A stretch of 43,390 bases of DNA from Hominifimenecus microfluidus (GCA_020687485.1 JAJEQR010000014.1:28152-71541), one strand, 5' to 3'. Positions 1 through 7,486 are shown, counted from the first letter of the stretch. Notes: generated from the letters alone by a model not told the origin. Program-made: numbers and translations.

Positions 1-324
1 ACCATCCGCAACGCTTTCCATGATAACAAGGTCTGCGTCTGTAAAATTGTCAATTTTGCTTTCAAGCTGTCTTCGTCTACTACTTTTTACCGGATTATCA
101 GAGGACAAAAAGAACTCATCCACTGATACATTCAGCAGAGATACAAGGTCATAAAGCACCTGTAAACTTGGGTGCTGCCCTTTATTCTCAATATTGGTTA
201 AATAGCGTGGGTCAATCTCAATCATTGCTCCCACCTGTTCACGGGTCAAACCCTGTTTTTTACGGGCTTCTTTTATAGCAAGCCCAAACGCCCTGAAATC
301 ATATTTATCTTCTTTTTTACGCAT
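1..324 (-). CDS. XRE-family helix-turn-helix regulator, Tn916 Orf9-like (3' end cut by the window)
   Basis: 108 codons are visible from an ATG at 324, preceded by the ribosome binding site AAAGGTGAT; the frame stays open to base 1, so the C-terminus is missing. The protein begins [20 protein letters not shown] and contains a classic XRE/Cro HTH at about residues 11-65, with the typical stretches [21 protein letters not shown] and [20 protein letters not shown]. In Tn916 the equivalent protein, Orf9, is transcribed against the mobility genes and is thought to repress their transcription. That role is inferred here from family and position. The repeated motif at 347-408, just upstream, is a candidate operator. 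Confidence 0.9.
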   Translation of the reverse strand, partial: MRKKEDKYDFRAFGLAIKEARKKQGLTREQVGAMIEIDPRYLTNIENKGQHPSLQVLYDLVSLLNVSVDEFFLSSDNPVKSSRRRQLESKIDNFTDADLVIMESVADG

Positions 325-346
325 AATACATCACCTTTGTACATTT

Positions 347-408
347 TACTGTTCCTGTTGTAATAGTGACAGGTATAGAAAAACGTATTGCATAGTTGTA
401 CAGTTCCT
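347..408. promoter_or_regulatory. Direct repeat TACWGTTCCT, candidate XRE operator pair
   Basis: TACTGTTCCT at 347-356 and TACAGTTCCT at 399-408 match at nine of ten positions and lie 52 bp apart, immediately upstream of the XRE gene start at 324. A repeated motif directly upstream of an autoregulated HTH gene is a plausible binding site. This is inferred from position only. Confidence 0.35.
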
Positions 409-432
409 ATTATGCGTATCAAAGATAAAACC

Positions 433-476
433 ATGCTGCCAAAACGGAAATAAAAAAAACCGTTATTTGGCAGCAT
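433..476. terminator. Inverted repeat upstream of the XRE gene, possible terminator
   Basis: ATGCTGCCAAA with ACGG on the left pairs with CCGT and ATTTGGCAGCAT on the right around an A-rich loop, giving a stem of about 15 bp with one bulge. No clear T-run follows on the plus strand, so it may act as a structural element between the divergent promoters rather than as a true terminator. Confidence 0.4.
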
Positions 477-511
477 ACTTTCCCTGCGTCAAAAATCACA
501 TCATCATTTCC

Positions 512-547
512 AGACGACGGTTTAACAAAAGCCGCCGTCTTTTTTTG
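512..547 (+). terminator. Rho-independent terminator, plus strand
   Basis: AGACGACGG (512-520) pairs with CCGCCGTCT (532-540) with one mismatch and is followed directly by seven T residues. It would stop transcription started upstream near 400-500 before the sigma-factor leader. Confidence 0.7.
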
Positions 548-591
548 CCTGAAATACAGATGATTTTTAAAGTCCACTACTTGATACAGAC

Positions 592-615
592 AGCGGCTTA
601 CAGGAGGAAGCCGCT
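592..615 (+). promoter_or_regulatory. Hairpin with the Shine-Dalgarno in its loop
   Basis: AGCGGCTT (592-599) and AAGCCGCT (608-615) form a perfect 8-bp stem; the 8-base loop ACAGGAGG is the ribosome binding site of the ATG at 616, which follows the stem directly. Melting or protein binding of this hairpin could control translation of the small leader peptide. Confidence 0.6.
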
Positions 616-684
616 ATGCAAAATATTTTCTTAAATATATCTACATTCGGTAAACCGTTAAAAAAAGCCATCCACCTACACTAG
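616..684 (+). CDS. 22-residue putative leader peptide in the sigma-factor leader
   Basis: ATG at 616 to TAG at 682-684 encodes MQNIFLNISTFGKPLKKAIH followed by LH. The frame has a strong AGGAGG site presented in a hairpin loop, and a terminator-like hairpin lies downstream at 738-777, before the sigma-like gene at 922. This layout of strong RBS, very short ORF and terminator is typical of transcription attenuation. I do not recognise the peptide. It has no obvious run of one amino acid; Lys, Leu and Ile are frequent. It could instead be a remnant of an older gene. Translation is not demonstrated. Confidence 0.45.
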   Translation: MQNIFLNISTFGKPLKKAIHLH

Positions 685-737
685 AAAAGTCTGACCCTCA
701 ATGTGGTTTTTCAGAATACATAGAAAGAACTATCGAA

Positions 738-777
738 GCACACAAGCAGAAATATCGTCTGTTTGCGTGCTTTTTTA
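738..777 (+). terminator. Terminator-like hairpin between leader peptide and sigma gene
   Basis: A 12-bp stem (GCACACAAGCAG with CTGTTTGCGTGC, two G-U pairs) is followed by six T residues. It lies about 55 bases after the leader-peptide stop and about 145 bases before the sigma-like gene, where an attenuator would sit. Confidence 0.65.
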
Positions 778-921
778 GTTGGAAGAAAAAGGTTTTAAAT
801 TTTTCTTCTCAAAACGCAACTGCACCCCCTGTCCTGTCGGGACTAAGAGCGAAAAGGGGGAAAGAAGCAGAAATTCCTATCAACTCGCTCCCTTTCAAGG
901 CTGGAAAGGGGGTGAGCAATA

Positions 922-1341
922 ATGAAGCCATCTGAATTTCAGACAACCATAGAGAACCAGTTTGATTATATCTGTAAAGTCGCTATGGAGGATGAACGCA
1001 AAGACTATCTCAAAGCGTTGTCCAGACAGTGTAAACGGGAAACCCTGTTCTGTGATATGGACGATTACACCGTCAATCTGTTTTCTTCCGAAGACACCTA
1101 TCCATCCCACTTCCATACTTTTGAAATGGATGGATTTACTGTCCGCATTGAAAACAGCCTGTTAGCCGAAGCATTAGAAAGTCTGGACGGAAAGAAACGT
1201 GACGTTATCCTGCGATATTATTTTCTTGGATTTGACGATACGGAAATCTCAAAAATTCTGGAAGTCAACCGTTCTACCATCCAGAGAAGAAGACACGCCG
1301 GACTGGAATTTATCAAAAAATTTATGGAGGACGAAGCATGA
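922..1341 (+). CDS. RNA polymerase sigma-70-like factor of the element (Tn916 Orf7-like)
   Basis: 139 residues, starting at an ATG with the ribosome binding site AAGGGGGTGAGC. The C-terminal half has a sigma-region-4 or LuxR-like DNA-binding helix-turn-helix, with the stretch LDGKKRDVILRYYFLGFDDTE and then EISKILEVNRSTIQRRRHAG at about residues 90-130. There is no recognisable full region 2, as is usual for this short conjugative-element family. In Tn916, Orf7 and Orf8 promote transcription through the element when it is induced. The stop overlaps the next gene start (ATGA at 1338), so the two are translationally coupled. Confidence 0.9.
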   Translation: MKPSEFQTTIENQFDYICKVAMEDERKDYLKALSRQCKRETLFCDMDDYTVNLFSSEDTYPSHFHTFEMDGFTVRIENSLLAEALESLDGKKRDVILRYYFLGFDDTEISKILEVNRSTIQRRRHAGLEFIKKFMEDEA

Positions 1342-1577
1342 CAGCAAAGCACCCTATGATTCCGTTTCCTGTGATTGTAAGAGCTACGGACGGCGATATT
1401 GAAGCAGTCAACCAGATTGTACGCCATTACAGCGGTTTTATTGCCAGCCGTTCCATGCGTCCCATGAAAGACGAATATGGAAATACCCACATGGTTGTAG
1501 ATGAAACCCTACGCCGCCGGATGGAAACACGTCTGATTGCAAAGATTTTATCTTTTGAAATCAGGGAACCAAACTAG
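1338..1577 (+). CDS. Small helix-turn-helix protein, Tn916 Orf8-like
   Basis: 79 residues, start overlapping the sigma gene stop by ATGA. The sequence, with PFPVIVRATDGDIEAVNQIV near the N-terminus and a YGNTHMVVDETLRRRMETRL block near the C-terminus, fits the small helix-turn-helix family found after the sigma-like factor in Tn916-type elements. The function is not established in detail; it is thought to act with the sigma-like partner to turn on xis, int and transfer genes. After it, 573 bases without a credible gene precede the excisionase-like gene. Confidence 0.85.
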   Translation: MTAKHPMIPFPVIVRATDGDIEAVNQIVRHYSGFIASRSMRPMKDEYGNTHMVVDETLRRRMETRLIAKILSFEIREPN

Positions 1578-1589
1578 AAATAACGCTCG

Positions 1590-2040
1590 CCTGTGGAAGC
1601 GTGGACAAACCCATGCTTCCCAGACAGAGCTTGCCAGTCTATTAAAGTGCATTATCACCAGTGCATTTTAACAGGCTGACAAAGCCGGATTGTTCCTTGA
1701 AAAAGAAAGCGTCTAATCAACGTAGCATAAAGCAGCCGAATACGTTTCGATAGAAAGAGAGCCGTTGGGCTGGCACGCCGTAACCCACCAAAGGAGGGAT
1801 GATACCGGATAGCGATTCCTGCCAGCGTTCCATAAGTAGCTTACCGCAGAGCTGCCGCCATGACCTTTCTATTGTGATAATGATACTTCCGTACAGCCTT
1901 AGTCCGTGTGATGATGTAGCACCGCTGGCAAAGGGTACGGCTGGATGAGAACCATGCAGGGGTGAGATTCCCATGAGCTTTAGCGAAAGCTGTTCGGCTT
2001 GCTTAGATACCATTTTGAATTAGAATTTTTCATTCAAAAT
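1590..2040 (+). ncRNA. Hairpin-rich intergenic block, candidate structured RNA
   Basis: No credible protein gene lies between 1578 and 2150. The block looks richer in G and C than the flanking element genes and contains a series of stems: 1595-1604 with 1611-1620 (10 bp, 6-base loop); 1643-1651 with 1662-1670 (9 bp); 1719-1724 with 1741-1746; 1889-1894 with 1935-1940 (CCGTAC/GTACGG, longer range); 1976-1981 with 1986-1991 (AGCTTT/AAAGCT, tetraloop AGCG); and 2012-2020 with 2032-2040 (9 bp, perfect). It could be a long 5' leader for xis-int, a trans-acting RNA or a protein-binding DNA region. No known RNA family is recognised. Confidence 0.4.
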
Positions 2041-2096
2041 CAAATAACTATTTGCAGGAAATACAATCTTAATATTACTTTTGCCACAAAATCTGA

Positions 2097-2137
2097 TATA
2101 ATATAGACAGATATTGAGGGTTCCATATCTGGTCTAT
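2097..2137 (+). promoter_or_regulatory. Promoter -10 and start-site dyad before the xis-int genes
   Basis: A perfect -10 box TATAAT lies at 2097-2102; no good -35 box is found 16-18 bases upstream, which suggests activator dependence. An inverted repeat with 12 paired bases per arm and a single-base bulge (ATAGACAGATAT at 2103-2114, ATATCTGGTCTAT at 2125-2137) covers the expected start site and ends just before the AAAGGAGG site. It may be an operator or a 5' RNA hairpin. Confidence 0.55.
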
Positions 2138-2150
2138 GGAAAGGAGGAAC

Positions 2151-2345
2151 ATGATTACAGTAACAAAAAAAGACTTAATAGAACTGGGTTATGGAACTTC
2201 ATTCGCAGCAGACATCATAAGAGAAGCAAAAAAACTTATGATTTCAAAAGGGCATACCTACTATCAGTCACGCAAACTGGACAGGGTTCCCAGAGAAGCT
2301 GTGGAAGAATTGCTAGGGATTACTTTTACTGATAAATCGAACTGA
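2151..2345 (+). CDS. DUF3173 excisionase-like protein
   Basis: 64 residues. The start at 2151 is chosen because AAAGGAGG lies at the correct spacing before it; an ATG at 2136 would put that site inside the gene. The protein begins MITVTKKDLIELGYGTSFAA and has a short winged-helix-like segment ending VPREAVEELLGI. DUF3173 proteins occur directly upstream of tyrosine integrases in conjugative elements and are presumed directionality factors. It ends 36 bases before the integrase start, in one transcription unit with it. The excisionase role is inferred. Confidence 0.8.
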   Translation: MITVTKKDLIELGYGTSFAADIIREAKKLMISKGHTYYQSRKLDRVPREAVEELLGITFTDKSN

Positions 2346-2381
2346 TTGTACTTCTTGCACATTTATGTAAGGAGTGAAATC

Positions 2382-3566
2382 ATGGCAAAAGACCCTATTA
2401 AGAAAGCAGAAAACGGAACTTATTATTTTAGAGCAAACTTAGGTTTTCATCCGATTACCGGAAAACAGATTCAGAAATACAAAAGTGGATTCAAGACAAA
2501 AAAAGAAGCCAGAGAAGCATATTCAAAACTTATGCTGACATCCACAGAGGAATTAACAGAAAAGAAACAGCAGCTATCTTTTCAACAGTTTATTGAGGAA
2601 ACTTATCTTCCTTGGTATAAAACACAAGTAAAGGAAAGCACCTATCTGAACCGCCGTTCTACCATTCAGAAGCATTTTTCATACTTTTACAAAATGACGG
2701 TGGATGAGATAGAACCCATTAACGTCCAGAACTGGCAGCTTGAACTCGCAAAAGAATTTAGTCCAAACTATATCCGTATTGTACAGGGTATGCTCTCTAT
2801 TGCCTTCGACAGAGCAGTTGTTCTCGGTCTTGCAAAGAAAAATCCATCACGAATGATAGGAAACATCAAGAGCAAGAAAACAAAAGTGGATTTCTGGACA
2901 CTGGATGAATTTCAAAAGGTAATTTCCCTGCTCTACAAGGGAGATTATTACGAACATTACCTTTTCATTTCATACTGGCTCCTGTTTATGACCGGAATGA
3001 GAATCGGAGAAGCCGCAGCCCTGCAATGGTCGGACATCAACTTTGAAACCGGACTTTTAAGTATAACAAAAACGCTGTACTATAAAACAATGGACGAATA
3101 CAAATTTGTGGAGCCAAAGACACAAGCCAGTATTCGCACTATCTATATTGACACAGATACCATCAAAGAATTGAAAGCATGGCAGGAAGTACAGCAAAAG
3201 GTTTTAAAGGGCTGCGACCTTGTACTAAGCTACAATGGGATTCCCACCAGTAAGCACACCCTCCCACGGGCATTAGAAAAACTTGCTGGATTGGCAGGCG
3301 TACACCGTATCAAGATTCATGCACTCAGACATTCCCATGCTTCCCTGCTCATCAGTATGGGTGAAAATCCTTTATTGATTAAAGAACGTCTGGGGCATGA
3401 AAAGATACAGACTACGTTAGGAACCTATGGACATTTATATCCCAACACCAACGTGGAAGTTGCCAAAAAATTAACTGGTGTTCTCACTTATACTCCGGCA
3501 ACAACCAGTGTTGCCGATTACACCAGCAATCAGCATACAGCAATCTATCACAGAGCCATTGAATAA
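2382..3566 (+). CDS. int: Tyrosine recombinase, element integrase (Tn916 Int family)
   Basis: 394 residues from the ATG at 2382, preceded by AAGGAGTG; the frame is open upstream to 2346 but has no better start. Domains: N-terminal arm-binding AP2-like domain (about residues 7-50), SAM-like core-binding domain (about 65-160) and catalytic domain. The catalytic residues are visible: Arg207 (in TGMRIGEA), His313 and Arg316 (HALRH), His339 (LGH) and the nucleophile Tyr349 (TYGHLYP). It catalyses integration and, with an excisionase, excision of the element. It points toward guaA and stops 80 bases from the guaA stop codon, so it is the last gene of the element. All key residues are intact. Confidence 0.97.
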   Translation: MAKDPIKKAENGTYYFRANLGFHPITGKQIQKYKSGFKTKKEAREAYSKLMLTSTEELTEKKQQLSFQQFIEETYLPWYKTQVKESTYLNRRSTIQKHFSYFYKMTVDEIEPINVQNWQLELAKEFSPNYIRIVQGMLSIAFDRAVVLGLAKKNPSRMIGNIKSKKTKVDFWTLDEFQKVISLLYKGDYYEHYLFISYWLLFMTGMRIGEAAALQWSDINFETGLLSITKTLYYKTMDEYKFVEPKTQASIRTIYIDTDTIKELKAWQEVQQKVLKGCDLVLSYNGIPTSKHTLPRALEKLAGLAGVHRIKIHALRHSHASLLISMGENPLLIKERLGHEKIQTTLGTYGHLYPNTNVEVAKKLTGVLTYTPATTSVADYTSNQHTAIYHRAIE

Positions 3567-3568
3567 AA

Positions 3569-3588
3569 AAATGCAATCAAAATGCAAT
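3569..3588. repeat. Direct repeat ATGCAAT, candidate integrase arm-binding sites
   Basis: ATGCAAT occurs at 3571-3577 and 3582-3588, exactly 11 bp apart, so both copies face the same side of the helix. They lie between the int stop and the element end, where Tn916-type integrases bind short direct repeats with their N-terminal domain. The role is inferred. Confidence 0.45.
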
Positions 3589-3600
3589 TCTAAAAGGAAA

Positions 3601-3638
3601 GAGCCTCAAAACCCTTGAAAATAAAGGCTTTGAAGCTC
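3601..3638. terminator. Hairpin between convergent int and guaA
   Basis: The arms at 3601-3616 and 3623-3638 form a 16-position stem with one G-U pair and two mismatches and a 6-base loop. It lies between two convergent genes. There is no long T-run on either side, so it would be a weak bidirectional terminator. Confidence 0.45.
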
Positions 3639-3640
3639 TG

Positions 3641-3665
3641 CTCCAACTATTCAAACTCGATGGTT
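3641..3665. other. Probable attachment site (attR-like junction) at the guaA 3' end
   Basis: The guaA stop codon is at 3647-3649, and element-type sequence begins directly beyond it. Elements in guaA typically recombine within the last codons and restore the gene, and guaA here ends with an intact C-terminus ([10 protein letters not shown]). A core covering CTATTCAAACTCGA is inferred; a second copy should lie at the element's left end. Confidence 0.5.
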
Positions 3666-5191
3666 GCGGGAGGCTTTCCGGTGCAGTCATAGAGTACACG
3701 GTTGACTCCCTTGACTTCGTTGACGATTCGGGAAGTTACCTTGCTGAGGACCTCCCAGGGAAGCTCTGCGCTGGCAGCCGTCATGAAGTCACTGGTATTT
3801 ACCGCGCGGAGAACAACGGCATAGTCGTAGGTTCTCTCGTCGCCCATAACGCCTACGGAACGCATATTGGTCAGCGCTGCAAAGTACTGGCCCAGTCCCT
3901 TGTCCACGCCGGCACGCGCGATCTCCTCACGGTAGATTGCGTCGGCATCCTGCACGATGCGAACCTTCTCCGCCGTTACCTCGCCGATGATACGGATACC
4001 AAGACCGGGGCCGGGGAAAGGCTGACGGTATACCAGGTACTCCGGAATACCAAGCTCCAGACCTGCCTTGCGAACCTCATCCTTGAACAGGGAGCGCAGA
4101 GGCTCGATGATCTCCTTAAAATCCACTACATCGGGAAGTCCGCCAACGTTGTGATGGCTCTTGATGACCGCAGACTTGCCAAGACCACTCTCGATCACAT
4201 CCGGATAGATGGTTCCCTGTACCAAGTAATCCACGGAGCCGATCTTCTTCGCCTCTTCCTCGAATACGCGGATGAATTCTTCGCCGATGATCTTTCTCTT
4301 CGTCTCAGGATCGGTCACACCGGCCAGCTTGTCATAGTAACGCTGCTGCGCATTTACGCGGACAAAATTCAGCTCATAAGGGCCGTCCGGACCGAATACT
4401 GCCTCTACCTCATCGCCCTCGTTCTTGCGAAGCAAACCATGATCTACAAATACGCAGGTCAGCTGCTTGCCAATTGCCTTGGACAGCAGAACCGCCGCTA
4501 CGGAAGAATCCACACCACCAGACAGTGCACAGAGCACCTTGCCATCGCCGATCTTCTCACGAAGGGAAGCAATCGTATTCTCAACGAAAGAATCCATCTT
4601 CCAGTCGCCGCTGCAGCCGCACACGTTGTATACGAAATTGCTGAGCATCTTCTGGCCTTCTACCGTATGAAGAACTTCCGGATGGAACTGTACGGCATAC
4701 AGATTCCGGCTCACATCCTCCATCGCCGCGATCGGGCATACCGGAGTATCCGCTGTGATCTCAAAGCCTTCCGGAGCCTGTGCAATATAATCCGTATGAC
4801 TCATCCAGCATACCGTCTCCGGGCTCACCCCCTCGAAGATCTTGCTGTCTGTCTTCCGGATGGCAACTTCCGTCTTGCCGTACTCGCTGACCGGAGCCGT
4901 CTCTACCTTTCCGTCCAGCAGGTAAGCCATCAGCTGAGAGCCGTAGCAAATGCCCAGGATCGGAATGCCCATCTTGAAAATCTCCGGAGAGCATAAGGGG
5001 GACTCTTCCTTATATACGCTGTTGGGACCGCCGGTAAAGATAATGCCCTTCGGATTCATCTCTCTGATCTTGTCCAGGCTCATATTGTAGGGATGCACCT
5101 CACAATATACCTGACACTCTCTGACACGTCTGGCGATCAGCTGATTATACTGGCCACCGAAGTCCAGTACAATTACAAGTTCCTTCTCCAA
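3647..5191 (-). CDS. guaA: GMP synthase, glutamine-hydrolysing
   Basis: 514 residues, the usual full length. It converts XMP, ATP and glutamine to GMP, the last step of guanine nucleotide synthesis. The N-terminal class I glutamine amidotransferase has nucleophile Cys82 (GICYG) with His170 and Glu172 (QFHPEV). The ATP pyrophosphatase domain has the P-loop SGGVDSS at 224-230, and the C-terminal dimerisation domain ends PPATIEFE. The start codon is TTG at 5191, supported by AAGGAG eight bases upstream; no ATG is nearby in frame. The 3' end is occupied by a mobile element but the reading frame is complete. Confidence 0.98.
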   Translation of the reverse strand: MEKELVIVLDFGGQYNQLIARRVRECQVYCEVHPYNMSLDKIREMNPKGIIFTGGPNSVYKEESPLCSPEIFKMGIPILGICYGSQLMAYLLDGKVETAPVSEYGKTEVAIRKTDSKIFEGVSPETVCWMSHTDYIAQAPEGFEITADTPVCPIAAMEDVSRNLYAVQFHPEVLHTVEGQKMLSNFVYNVCGCSGDWKMDSFVENTIASLREKIGDGKVLCALSGGVDSSVAAVLLSKAIGKQLTCVFVDHGLLRKNEGDEVEAVFGPDGPYELNFVRVNAQQRYYDKLAGVTDPETKRKIIGEEFIRVFEEEAKKIGSVDYLVQGTIYPDVIESGLGKSAVIKSHHNVGGLPDVVDFKEIIEPLRSLFKDEVRKAGLELGIPEYLVYRQPFPGPGLGIRIIGEVTAEKVRIVQDADAIYREEIARAGVDKGLGQYFAALTNMRSVGVMGDERTYDYAVVLRAVNTSDFMTAASAELPWEVLSKVTSRIVNEVKGVNRVLYDCTGKPPATIEFE

Positions 5192-5214
5192 TTTTTTATC
5201 TCCTTACTCATGAT

Positions 5215-5305
5215 ATTTTATGGCAGAACCGCAAATTGCAGTCTTACATGTCTTTCATCGCAGTATTTTCTTGCAGTCTTTTCTTGCATGTCTGCGATTG
5301 CATGT
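5215..5305 (-). repeat. Short degenerate repeats upstream of guaA
   Basis: Read on the minus strand, motifs such as GACTGCAAGAAAA and GACATGCAAG recur four or five times in imperfect tandem between the zinc-ribbon gene and guaA. No riboswitch is recognised. They may be protein-binding sites or simple-sequence drift. Confidence 0.35.
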
Positions 5306-5311
5306 CATCTG

Positions 5312-5686
5312 TTACATATCTTCTACGTCGTCATCGGACTTCAGTGAAGCACCGCACTTATTGCAGAATGCGGAATCCGCGCTCTGGTAAGCGCCGCAGC
5401 AGGGACACTGAACCTGATTTCTTGCTTTACTGATCTGCTCCTTGTAGTCTGCCGCTGCTGCCGCCGCTGCCGCTACATCCTCAAAGAGGGGAATATACTC
5501 CTCATCGATCTCGCCTTCATGCTTCTCATAGTAAAGCTTACCGATTTCCATATACGCCGTCTGCAGCTTCCGCTCCTCACTGGCGAGCTTCTGCTTCAGG
5601 CATACAAGATCTGCCACTTTTTTCACTTTGTCGCTGACATCCTTACCGGCGTCCGCGATTTTCTGTCCAAAATCTTCCCAACCCAT
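5312..5686 (-). CDS. Zinc-ribbon domain protein with N-terminal coiled coil
   Basis: 124 residues with an ATG after AGGAGGTCG. The N-terminal part is helical and charged (about residues 1-55), followed by an Ala-rich linker containing eight consecutive alanines. The C-terminal zinc ribbon has CPCC and CNKC knuckles (about residues 94-112). The acidic tail ends DDDVEDM. Such small zinc-ribbon proteins are common in Clostridia and have no assigned role. It lies between aroC and guaA on the same strand, about 140 bases after aroC and 120 before guaA, so co-transcription is possible but not shown. Confidence 0.75.
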   Translation of the reverse strand: MGWEDFGQKIADAGKDVSDKVKKVADLVCLKQKLASEERKLQTAYMEIGKLYYEKHEGEIDEEYIPLFEDVAAAAAAAADYKEQISKARNQVQCPCCGAYQSADSAFCNKCGASLKSDDDVEDM

Positions 5687-5826
5687 GATTTCGACCTCCT
5701 GTTTCTATTCGGTTATGTGTTGTCTTCTGTGTCAGAATCCTCCGTTCATGAACAGACGATGATTGCTCCTGGTCTGCTTCCGGGCGGAAGACTTCAATGT
5801 AAGTGTACAGAATCTACCGGTAAAAG

Positions 5827-6867
5827 TCAACGATAATACCGAAGGATTCCATCCATATTTGAGTGCATATTTGCAAAAAGCGCATCCACAATTGTAATTG
5901 CCGCCATGGACTCCACCACAACGACAGCACGATTCACAACAATCGGATCGTGACGCCCCTTAATCTGAATCTCTACGTTCTCACCAGTTGCGCGGTTCAC
6001 AGTCTCCTGCGGCTGCGCAATCGAAGGCGTCGGCTTGAATGCCGCGCGCAGAATGATCTCCGAACCGTCGCTCATGCCACCCAGAATGCCTCCAGCATGA
6101 TTCGTCTTCTTGCAGATCTTGCCTTCTTCATCGTAGCGGAAAGCATCGTTATTCTCCGATCCACAGGCTTCCGCCACTGCGAAGCCGTCGCCGATCTCCA
6201 CGCCCTTGACCGCGCCGATGCTCATGATAGCCTTTGCAAGGTTGGCATCCAGCTTCTCGAAGACAGGATCGCCCAGTCCGGCAGGTACGCCGGTGATACG
6301 GCACTCCACGATACCTCCGACAGAATCCTGCTCTGCGATCTTCTGATCCAGAAATGCCTGCACTGCTTCAGTATCAGAAGCATCAATTCCGCCGATCCGG
6401 CTGGCATACGCCCGCACGGTAACTCCCAGCTCGCCGAGGATCTTCTCCGCAATCGCTCCGGCTGCTACACGCGCGATGGTCTCACGCCCGGAGGAGCGCC
6501 CACCGCCACGATAATCACGGAAACCGTACTTCGCGTCAAATGTATAATCTGCGTGTCCCGGACGGTAAACGTCCATAATTGCGGAATAATCACGGGAACG
6601 CTGATCCTGGTTGAATACAACCATAGAGATCGGCGTTCCTGTCGTCTTTCCTTCGAAAGTGCCGGACAGAATCTGCACCTCGTCGCCTTCCTTGCGGGCC
6701 GTCGTATACTTGTTCTGTCCCGGTTTGCGGCGGTCAAGCAGCGTCTGAATATCCGCCTCCGTCAGCGGAAGCCCCGCCGGGCAGCCGTCTACTACCACTC
6801 CCACAGCCTTTCCGTGAGATTCCCCCCAGCTGGTTACCTGAAAAAAACGTCCATATGTGGATGACAT
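5827..6867 (-). CDS. aroC: Chorismate synthase
   Basis: 346 residues, somewhat short for the family (about 350-390) but complete at both ends. It converts 5-enolpyruvylshikimate-3-phosphate to chorismate using reduced FMN, the last step of the shikimate pathway. Family signatures are visible: GESHG near residue 16, RPGHAD near residue 103 and a RSSGRETIARVAAG block near residue 125. The ATG at 6867 follows AAGGAG. No other aromatic pathway gene is adjacent, so this is a stand-alone location. Confidence 0.97.
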   Translation of the reverse strand: MSSTYGRFFQVTSWGESHGKAVGVVVDGCPAGLPLTEADIQTLLDRRKPGQNKYTTARKEGDEVQILSGTFEGKTTGTPISMVVFNQDQRSRDYSAIMDVYRPGHADYTFDAKYGFRDYRGGGRSSGRETIARVAAGAIAEKILGELGVTVRAYASRIGGIDASDTEAVQAFLDQKIAEQDSVGGIVECRITGVPAGLGDPVFEKLDANLAKAIMSIGAVKGVEIGDGFAVAEACGSENNDAFRYDEEGKICKKTNHAGGILGGMSDGSEIILRAAFKPTPSIAQPQETVNRATGENVEIQIKGRHDPIVVNRAVVVVESMAAITIVDALFANMHSNMDGILRYYR

Positions 6868-6993
6868 GTTTCTTACTCCTTCGTGTTATAGCTATGTACT
6901 TCAGCATACCATATCTGTTGAATTTTATCAATGAAAGCCAGGACGATTCGAAGAAAAAAGGCAGCAAAAGCTCAGTTTTTCGCGCAAAATTTC

Positions 6994-7022
6994 TTTACAA
7001 ACCGGTATTGTCTCAGTATAAT
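6994..7022 (+). promoter_or_regulatory. SigA-type promoter of mscL
   Basis: TTTACA (6994-6999), a 17-base spacer and a perfect TATAAT (7017-7022) lie 50 bases before the mscL start codon. Confidence 0.8.
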
Positions 7023-7072
7023 AAATTTTATGTACGAGAGAAAACATCTGAAAAGGATGGAGAGGAGAAATT

Positions 7073-7486
7073 ATGAAAAAATTTTTTGCAGAATTTAAAG
7101 AATTCATTTCCCGCGGCAATGTCGTAGACCTGGCGGTTGGTATGATCATTGGATCTGCTTTCACTGCCATTGTCAAGTCACTGGTAGAGAATATCGTAAC
7201 CCCTCTGATCGGTGTACTGCTGGGCGGCCTGGACTTCAGCGGCCTGAACTTCACGATCGGCAACGCTGTCATCGAGATCGGCCTGTTTGTGAACGCCGTG
7301 ATCACCTTCCTGCTGACTGCGCTCGTGCTGTTCTGCGTGGTCAAGACAATGAATCGCTTTAAGAGAAAGAAAGAAGAGGAGCCCAAGAAAGAAGAGCCTG
7401 CCCCCACTCCGGAAGACATCCTGCTTCTCCAGGAGATTCGCGATCTGCTGAAAGAGCAGCAGTCTCAAGCAAAGCAGAAGCAGTAA
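7073..7486 (+). CDS. mscL: Large-conductance mechanosensitive channel
   Basis: 137 residues, normal length. MscL is a homopentameric inner-membrane pore that opens under membrane tension to release solutes after osmotic downshock. The conserved N-terminus (EFISRGNVVDLAVGMIIGSA) carries the short amphipathic helix and the first transmembrane segment (about residues 15-45). A periplasmic loop and the second transmembrane segment (about 70-95) follow, then a charged cytoplasmic tail rich in Lys and Glu with a terminal helix. The ribosome binding site is AGAGGAG. It is a single-gene unit with its own promoter and terminator. Confidence 0.97.
   Translation: MKKFFAEFKEFISRGNVVDLAVGMIIGSAFTAIVKSLVENIVTPLIGVLLGGLDFSGLNFTIGNAVIEIGLFVNAVITFLLTALVLFCVVKTMNRFKRKKEEEPKKEEPAPTPEDILLLQEIRDLLKEQQSQAKQKQ

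Larger units (their letters stand above)
1..3650. mobile_element. Right end of a Tn916-like integrative and conjugative element, at guaA 3' end
   Basis: The gene order XRE regulator (minus), sigma-like factor, small HTH protein, excisionase-like protein and tyrosine integrase reproduces the regulation and recombination end of Tn916-family elements (orf9, orf7, orf8, xis, int). The integrase is the last gene and faces the 3' end of guaA, a well-known integration site for genomic islands and conjugative elements. The conjugation and cargo modules must lie to the left, outside the window. The boundary is placed at the guaA stop codon by inference; the exact core cannot be fixed without the left junction or an empty-site sequence. 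Confidence 0.85.

Noticed and set aside
1717..2013. 98-codon open frame on the minus strand within the hairpin-rich block
   Set aside because: No ribosome binding site before the ATG, a composition typical of a reading frame across a structured RNA, and opposite orientation to the operon.
2136..2150. Earlier ATG for the DUF3173 gene
   Set aside because: It would place the AAAGGAGG ribosome binding site inside the coding sequence; ATG 2151 is correctly spaced from it.
5192..5311. Purine riboswitch upstream of guaA
   Set aside because: No three-stem purine aptamer or terminator is visible in this short leader.
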